A stretch of DNA of 28,988 nucleotides from Lachnospiraceae bacterium (GTDB lineage: Bacteria > Bacillota > Clostridia > Lachnospirales > Lachnospiraceae), in NCBI GenBank assembly GCA_003507655.1, contig DNUZ01000028.1, positions 1 to 28,988 of the forward strand. The letters are read 5' to 3'. A model generated the notes under the pieces. The model ran no database searches. It was not told where the DNA came from and saw only the letters and a program-made list of their open reading frames with translations. Positions 25,116-28,988 of this stretch are shown here, in pieces (position 1 is the first letter of the stretch; each line of letters starts with the position of its first letter). The position numbers were made by a program, and so were the translations under genes.

Positions 25116-25193
25116 TTAAAAATAAGAGTCATAGGTGGCATAGATCATTCCCGCTGCCACAATAATGATTCCAATGATTCCTACAATATCCAT
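25116..25193 (-). CDS. possible 25-residue membrane peptide
   Basis: MDIVGIIGIIIVAAGMIYATYDSYF is 25 residues; all but the last seven are hydrophobic or small, so it is one membrane helix. AAGGGG lies 11 bases before the ATG, which is a little far. A possible promoter TTGCTC-N17-TACATT lies upstream on the minus strand. It resembles KdpF in size and shape only, not in sequence. It sits in the gap after kdpE. Too short to be sure it is translated. Confidence 0.35.
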   Translation of the reverse strand: MDIVGIIGIIIVAAGMIYATYDSYF

Positions 25194-25270
25194 ATTCCGG
25201 CACACCCCTTCCTGTTATGCCTGTAATGTAATATGGAAAAATCAGTTGAGCAAGTCCTTTTGTTAAAATC

Positions 25271-25287
25271 TTAACGTTATCTGAACA
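25271..25287. promoter_or_regulatory. second OmpR/PhoB-type direct repeat
   Basis: TTAACG-N5-TGAACA, half sites 11 bases apart, embedded in AAAATCTTAAC, which is also present before kdpDE (23151-23160 region). It lies between the two small membrane-peptide ORFs and could control either. Inference from the shared motif. Confidence 0.4.
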
Positions 25288-25379
25288 TGTGACAAAATTG
25301 TGTTAAGGAATCCTTTACTTTTTACTTATTTTGCATTTTCTCTGCTATAGTAGGGAAGATGAAAGGAGGCATACTCAAA

Positions 25380-25517
25380 ATGCTTAATACCTTGATTTTT
25401 ATATTTATGGCAATTGTTGGCGGGGTTCCGTGTGTTTTAATGCTCCTAAGTATACCGGTTCTTATCGTATGGAAACTTTACCGTAAATGTAAATATAATA
25501 TATCGATGTATGATTAA
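25380..25517 (+). CDS. 45-residue single-helix membrane protein
   Basis: 45 residues, MLNTLIFIFMAIVGGVPCVL then MLLSIPVLIVWKLYRKCKYN and ISMYD. One long or two short hydrophobic helices (about 4-32) are followed by a basic stretch (K33 to K39). AAAGGAGG lies 11 bases before the ATG, stronger than most sites in the window, and a TATAGT -10 (25346-25351) lies upstream. I do not recognise a family. It follows the kdpDE pair, an OmpR-type site lies about 100 bases upstream, and a bidirectional terminator lies downstream, so it looks like a complete single-gene unit. Confidence 0.7.
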   Translation: MLNTLIFIFMAIVGGVPCVLMLLSIPVLIVWKLYRKCKYNISMYD

Positions 25518-25543
25518 TTTCATACTTCTATTTCTCCAAACCA

Positions 25544-25565
25544 TGCATGTGCCCCAACACATGCA
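25544..25565. repeat. hairpin after the 45-residue gene
   Basis: TGCATGTG (25544-25551), loop CCCCAA, CACATGCA (25558-25565): perfect 8-bp stem with no T-run. Seven bases later the strong terminator begins. Confidence 0.55.
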
Positions 25566-25571
25566 CAACGT

Positions 25572-25616
25572 AAAAAGGATGTCTTAGTCATCTTCCATAC
25601 TAAGGCATCCTTTTTT
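25572..25616. terminator. bidirectional terminator
   Basis: AAAAAGGATG-t-CTTAG ... CTAAG-g-CATCCTTTTTT. The stem is flanked by A-run and T-run, so it can end both the small-protein transcript (plus) and the diguanylate cyclase transcript (minus). Confidence 0.92.
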
Positions 25617-25642
25617 ATGTTTTACTGCTACATTGCCTGCTG

Positions 25643-26764
25643 TCACTTTGGAATATATTCCTGTATCGTATAGCTGTTTCTTCCATGCTCTTTTACATAA
25701 TACAGCGATTCATCTGCGGCACAGAGGATTTCCCGCCAATCATGATTCATATCCACGGTCCACACTACACCGGAAGATACTCCGATGACCCTCTCTGTTC
25801 CATCCGGCAGCAGGATCGGATTCTTTGCTAACTTCTCATAAAAAGCTGCAACATTGTGTTCCACCTGTGACAGTTCCCGGAAGTTATAGCTGAAGATAAA
25901 GAACTCATCTCCCGAACGTCTTCCTACGATCGTGTTCTTTTCCGTATATTCACTGATCAGGTTACAAAAATGCTTTAAGTAGGCATCACCGGTTTCATGT
26001 CCATATCCATCATTAATACGTTTGAACTTGTCTAAGTCCACCATAATGACGACCATGTTTTTAATCGTACCGGAATTTATCAGATAATCGACCTCACGTT
26101 CAAATGCGCGGCGGTTCCAGATCCCCGTCAGCATATCTACGTCGCGTTCCTCTTCTAACTGCTCATGTACTTTTACGCTCTCCCACTTGATCTTTGCACG
26201 TTCAAATGCCGCAAAATTGCCGATGACCGCTGCTAAGATCCCATCCATCACATCATAAGCAAATTTGTCCGGTGTCTTGCTGATATAACTGCTGACAAAG
26301 AACACCGCTAAAGCAATGATGGTCACATACAGATTATAGATTGGCAGAAGATCAAAGTTCGTTGGCAAAAATACAAACAGGCTGACGATCGTAACTGCCA
26401 GCTCATTTCCGGAACCAAACGTACCTACATAGATCGATACTACATAAGCACAGATCATAAAACTGCTGATACTGATGCGTGCCTCTTTCTTCGATATTTC
26501 ATCCTGCTTTTTCACTAAGTTCTGTGTATAGAGAAAAATGCAAAACATCAATATTGCTCCGATAATGCAGATCACACTTTTTCCATATACGCGGGATAAC
26601 GCCAACATACAGATTGTATACAATGCTCCGATCCCGGCTATCGCAACACTTTCGTTACGGACGATCCTGACATTTTCTGCAGAAATTTTTCTCTGATATT
26701 TCTTTGCAGTTGTCTCGTCTAACCCAAGCCAGAGCCATTTCCTTAGTCTCTCTTTGTTGTCCAT
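25643..26764 (-). CDS. membrane diguanylate cyclase (GGDEF domain, SGDEF motif)
   Basis: 373 residues. A charged N-terminus (1-38) is followed by about six membrane helices (to about 190), a short linker helix, then a GGDEF domain from DMLTGIWNRRAFERE onward with MVDLDKFKRINDGYGHETGD and the active-site loop GRRSGDEFF. The loop has Ser in place of the first Gly; SGDEF enzymes are known that remain active. The RxxD inhibitory site five residues before the loop is absent (EKNT there). It likely makes c-di-GMP in response to a membrane signal. GAGG precedes the ATG. Confidence 0.9.
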   Translation of the reverse strand: MDNKERLRKWLWLGLDETTAKKYQRKISAENVRIVRNESVAIAGIGALYTICMLALSRVYGKSVICIIGAILMFCIFLYTQNLVKKQDEISKKEARISISSFMICAYVVSIYVGTFGSGNELAVTIVSLFVFLPTNFDLLPIYNLYVTIIALAVFFVSSYISKTPDKFAYDVMDGILAAVIGNFAAFERAKIKWESVKVHEQLEEERDVDMLTGIWNRRAFEREVDYLINSGTIKNMVVIMVDLDKFKRINDGYGHETGDAYLKHFCNLISEYTEKNTIVGRRSGDEFFIFSYNFRELSQVEHNVAAFYEKLAKNPILLPDGTERVIGVSSGVVWTVDMNHDWREILCAADESLYYVKEHGRNSYTIQEYIPK

Positions 26765-26860
26765 TTAGACCTCTTTCATCAATAGTTTTTTTATTTTTAT
26801 CGTTTCGCGCTGTTTATACCAATTTTATAATGTCATTTTACCACAATCAGAGAATTAGGC

Positions 26861-26902
26861 AAGGGATTTCAAGGGATTCTGACATTTCCTGTAATTCTGA
26901 CA
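26861..26902. repeat. interleaved short direct repeats between dgc and azlC
   Basis: AAGGGATT at 26861 and 26871 (10 bases apart) overlap ATTCTGACA at 26876 and 26894 (18 bases apart; followed by TTTCC and CTTTCC). The cluster lies about 75-115 bases before azlC in the divergent gap. Direct repeats in such a place can be operator half sites. The rest of the 210-bp gap shows nothing else clear. Confidence 0.4.
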
Positions 26903-26974
26903 CTTTCCCCTAGACGAATGACCGAAAGTTTACTAAAATAGATATGAAAATTTTGTCATTAGGAGGGATTTTTC

Positions 26975-27697
26975 ATGTCCTTAGATAACCGGACCTGGTT
27001 TCAAAAAGGTCTCAAAGACGGGATTCCAATTGCACTTGGCTATTTCGCCGTGTCTTTTACACTTGGGATCACTGCAAAAAACGCCGGGCTTACCGCATTA
27101 CAGGCAATGCTCGCCAGCTTTACTTTAAATGCTTCTGCCGGAGAATTCGCAGGCTTTACACTGATCGCCGCAGGGGCCGGATATCTTGAAATTGCCATTA
27201 TGGAATTTGTGGCAAATGCCAGATATCTGCTGATGTCATGTGCTCTCAGCCAGAAACTTTCACCGGACACTCCGCTGTGGCAGCGGCTTTTGATCGGTTA
27301 TGATGTAACGGATGAGATTTTTGGAATCTCGATCTCCGTTCCGGGACGTTTGAACCCTTATTATACATTTGGTGCCATTGCCATCGCTGTTCCGGGATGG
27401 TCTGTCGGTACCTACCTTGGCGTATTGATGGGAAATATCCTCCCTGCAAATGTGGTAAGCGCCTTAAGCGTCGGACTATATGGTATGTTCATCGCCATCA
27501 TTATTCCACCTGCAAGAAAAAGTAAAATTGTGGCAGGCGTGGTCGCAGTATCCATGGCAGCCAGCTTTGCTTTTGCCAATCTGCCTGTCATTTCCGGTAT
27601 CAGCTCCGGCATCCGTACGATCATCCTGACGGTTGCCATTTCTGCTCTTGCCGCTATCCTGTTTCCGATAAAGGAGGACGATGAACATGCAGCATAA
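26975..27697 (+). CDS. azlC: AzlC-family branched-chain amino acid exporter, large subunit
   Basis: 240 residues, hydrophobic, about seven helices. The opening FQKGLKDGIPIALGYFAVSFTLGITAK and LNASAGEFAGFTLI / NARYLLMSCALSQKL are AzlC hallmarks. With the small AzlD subunit it exports branched-chain or related amino acids. TTAGGAGGG lies upstream of the ATG. It overlaps azlD by 11 bases. Confidence 0.93.
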   Translation: MSLDNRTWFQKGLKDGIPIALGYFAVSFTLGITAKNAGLTALQAMLASFTLNASAGEFAGFTLIAAGAGYLEIAIMEFVANARYLLMSCALSQKLSPDTPLWQRLLIGYDVTDEIFGISISVPGRLNPYYTFGAIAIAVPGWSVGTYLGVLMGNILPANVVSALSVGLYGMFIAIIIPPARKSKIVAGVVAVSMAASFAFANLPVISGISSGIRTIILTVAISALAAILFPIKEDDEHAA

Positions 27698-27995
27698 TGT
27701 TTATATCTATATTTTAGTTATGGGAATTGTAACCTATCTGATCCGTGTTCTGCCACTGACTTTGATCCGCAGGGAAATTAAGAACCGTTTTATCCGTTCT
27801 TTCTTATATTATGTTCCCTATGTAACCCTTGCTGTGATGACTTTCCCTGCGATACTGGATGCGACAGGCAGTACTGCTTCCGCATTGGCTGCTTTTATTG
27901 CCGCTATCCTGATCGCATGGTTTGGTGGCAGCCTTTTTCAGGTGGCTGTCATTGCCTGTGTGGTAGTCTTTGTCTTAGAAATGTTTATATGCTAG
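27687..27995 (+). CDS. azlD: AzlD-family small exporter subunit
   Basis: 102 residues with three or four hydrophobic helices and the AzlD-typical IRVLPLTLIRREIKNRFIRSFLYYVPYV. GGAGG (27673-27677) is 9 bases from the ATG at 27687 and only 3 from the ATG at 27681, so the later start is chosen; the earlier one adds Met-Asn. Confidence 0.92.
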   Translation: MQHNVYIYILVMGIVTYLIRVLPLTLIRREIKNRFIRSFLYYVPYVTLAVMTFPAILDATGSTASALAAFIAAILIAWFGGSLFQVAVIACVVVFVLEMFIC

Positions 27996-28021
27996 TGTAC
28001 TGACACACCCCTGCTTTTGGA

Positions 28022-28762
28022 CTAGTCCTCCTTGACTCTTCCATCACAGGTCAGTGTCACTACCTGCCACGGGATCATCTTTCCGCTGTTTTTCAGTGCT
28101 GTAACTGCTGCGTGTTCAATACCGCCGCAGCATGGCACTTCCATGCGGACGATCTTTACGCTCTTAATGTTATTGTTCTTAAGGATCTCTGTCAGTTTTT
28201 CGGAATAATCTACATCATCTAATTTCGGACATCCCATCAGTGTCACATGATTTTTCATATAATCCTCATGGAAGGATGCATAGGCATATGCCGCACAGTC
28301 TGCTGAGATCAAAAGGTTTGCTCCGTCAAAATACGGTGCATGGATCGGAACTAACTTAATCTGGACCGGCCACTGCGCAAGACGGCTCTCTGCCTTCTGC
28401 GGTGCCACGGATGTGCTGCTCTCATGCTCTGCTCTGTGGAACGTTTTTGCCGCACCGCCCGGACATACATGTCCTTCATGACCATGTGCATGGGAATGAG
28501 AATGGTTGTGTTCTGCTTTTTTTCTCTCTTCCATTCTTGCTTTTACGGCTGCCTCATCATAAGCTTCTGCCTCACGCTCGATAATGGAGATCGCATTGGT
28601 CGGACAGGCAGGAAGGCAGTCTCCTAAACCATCACAGTAATCGTCCTTGATCAGTCTTGCTTTTCCATCGATCATTGCGATCGCGCCCTCATGACATGCG
28701 GATGCACAGGCACCACATCCATTACAAAGTTCTTCGTTAATTTCTACAATTCTTCTTACCAT
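28022..28762 (-). CDS. two-cluster ferredoxin-like protein with His-rich linker
   Basis: 246 residues. First [4Fe-4S] motif CNGCGACASAC (Cys13, 16, 19, 23). The second, CDGLGDCLPAC (Cys43, 49, 53), lacks the second Cys of the usual set, so it may hold a [3Fe-4S] or take another ligand. Residues 85-98 are EHNHSHSHAHGHEG, a metal-binding-like His run. The C-terminal half (about 125-246) is a conserved domain with Cys154, CPK and CCGG. Proteins of this layout are common in anaerobic clostridia; the partner is unknown. TAAAGGAG precedes the ATG. Confidence 0.85.
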   Translation of the reverse strand: MVRRIVEINEELCNGCGACASACHEGAIAMIDGKARLIKDDYCDGLGDCLPACPTNAISIIEREAEAYDEAAVKARMEERKKAEHNHSHSHAHGHEGHVCPGGAAKTFHRAEHESSTSVAPQKAESRLAQWPVQIKLVPIHAPYFDGANLLISADCAAYAYASFHEDYMKNHVTLMGCPKLDDVDYSEKLTEILKNNNIKSVKIVRMEVPCCGGIEHAAVTALKNSGKMIPWQVVTLTCDGRVKED

Positions 28763-28831
28763 ATCTGTAACTCCTTTATATTTGATAAACTGTTTTTTTG
28801 TTTCTGTGCGATTATCATAGCACGATACAAC

Positions 28832-28861
28832 AAAAAAATCCGTAACATATGTTACGGATTT
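28832..28861 (-). terminator. 26-bp perfect palindrome, minus-strand terminator
   Basis: AAATCCGTAACAT (28836-28848) and its exact complement (28849-28861) join without a spacer. On the minus strand it is followed by a run of T (complement of A 28832-28838), so it works as an intrinsic terminator for a gene to the right of the window. It stands upstream of the ferredoxin gene. Confidence 0.75.
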
Positions 28862-28878
28862 CAGACTGTAGACAAAGA

Positions 28879-28903
28879 CCTCGGCATTCCGCCGAGGATT
28901 TTT
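28879..28903 (+). terminator. plus-strand terminator
   Basis: CCTCGGC-ATTCC-GCCGAGG followed by ATTTTTC; CAAAGA and TCTTTG outside can extend the stem. No plus-strand gene is visible before it within the window after azlD. Confidence 0.75.
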
Positions 28904-28910
28904 CTTTGAA

Positions 28911-28954
28911 AGAGGCTAAAAGTCAGTATTTTCAAGACTTTTAAGCCTCTTTTT
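28911..28954 (+). terminator. second plus-strand terminator hairpin
   Basis: AGAGGCTAAAAGTC (28911-28924), an 11-base loop, GACTTTTAAGCCTCT (28936-28950), then TTTT. The stem is 14 bp with one bulge. It lies directly before a TATAAT. Confidence 0.7.
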
Positions 28955-28962
28955 GGTATAAT
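28934..28962 (+). promoter_or_regulatory. possible promoter leaving the window
   Basis: GGTATAAT with TATAAT at 28957-28962; the -35 candidate AAGACT at spacing 17 is poor and lies inside the preceding hairpin. It would serve a gene starting beyond base 28988. Confidence 0.4.
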
Positions 28963-28988
28963 GAAGATATCAAAAAAGGCGGTATTTT

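Noticed and set aside
28861..28954. Remnant of an insertion sequence end
   Set aside because: Hairpins and direct order suggested it at first, but there is no transposase fragment, no matching second end and no target duplication in view.

Overview
The window reads as chromosomal DNA of a spore-former in the Firmicutes/Clostridia, most likely Lachnospiraceae (Roseburia/Agathobacter/Eubacterium rectale type). The reasons are a SpoVT gene behind a sigma-G-like promoter, strong AGGAGG ribosome binding sites, a compact ThiC, a [4Fe-4S] ferredoxin with a His-rich linker and many familiar clostridial families. The taxonomic call is inference. No phage, complete insertion sequence or CRISPR array is visible.

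Layout. 1-50: 5' part of a tRNA-Pro(CGG). 113-6680 (minus): an IscR-like Rrf2 regulator, ROK glucokinase, a class A penicillin-binding protein, and a YhaN/YhaO (SbcC/SbcD-like) pair coupled to it. 6797-8317: spoVT (minus), diverging from two small membrane-protein genes (DUF4234, DUF2752). 8334-13793 (minus): a thiamine unit in transcription order promoter - TPP riboswitch with terminator - palindromic element B - thiM - thiE - thiD - palindromic element A - thiC - lipoprotein amidase. 13799-18156 (minus): metNIQ methionine importer preceded by a tetR-lysR pair. 18245-20659 (minus): a radical SAM/SPASM enzyme followed 3 bases later by a flippase-like membrane protein. 20826-23038 (minus): proC - nfeD - D-2-hydroxyacid dehydrogenase. 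23240-25517 (plus): a short KdpD-like kinase, its KdpE-like regulator and a 45-residue membrane protein, with a 25-residue ORF on the other strand between them. 25643-26764 (minus): a membrane diguanylate cyclase. 26975-27995 (plus): azlCD amino-acid exporter. 28022-28762 (minus): a ferredoxin-like protein, then a stack of terminators and a promoter that leaves the window.

How genes work together. ThiC makes the pyrimidine half of thiamine from AIR, ThiD phosphorylates it, ThiM salvages hydroxyethylthiazole and ThiE joins the halves. No thiazole-synthesis genes are in the window. The TPP riboswitch sits at the head of the whole unit. The kdpDE promoter and the small-protein intergenic region share an 11-bp-periodic direct repeat, suggesting a small regulon of that two-component system.

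The least ordinary structure is in the thiamine unit. Two elements (313 bp and about 262 bp) of different sequence share nearly the same geometry: long imperfect inverted arms, then a tip of about 100 nt with two adjacent hairpins, a 13-14 nt lead-in and a 28 nt exit. They look like members of one family of cloverleaf-like palindromic elements or structured RNAs that I cannot name.
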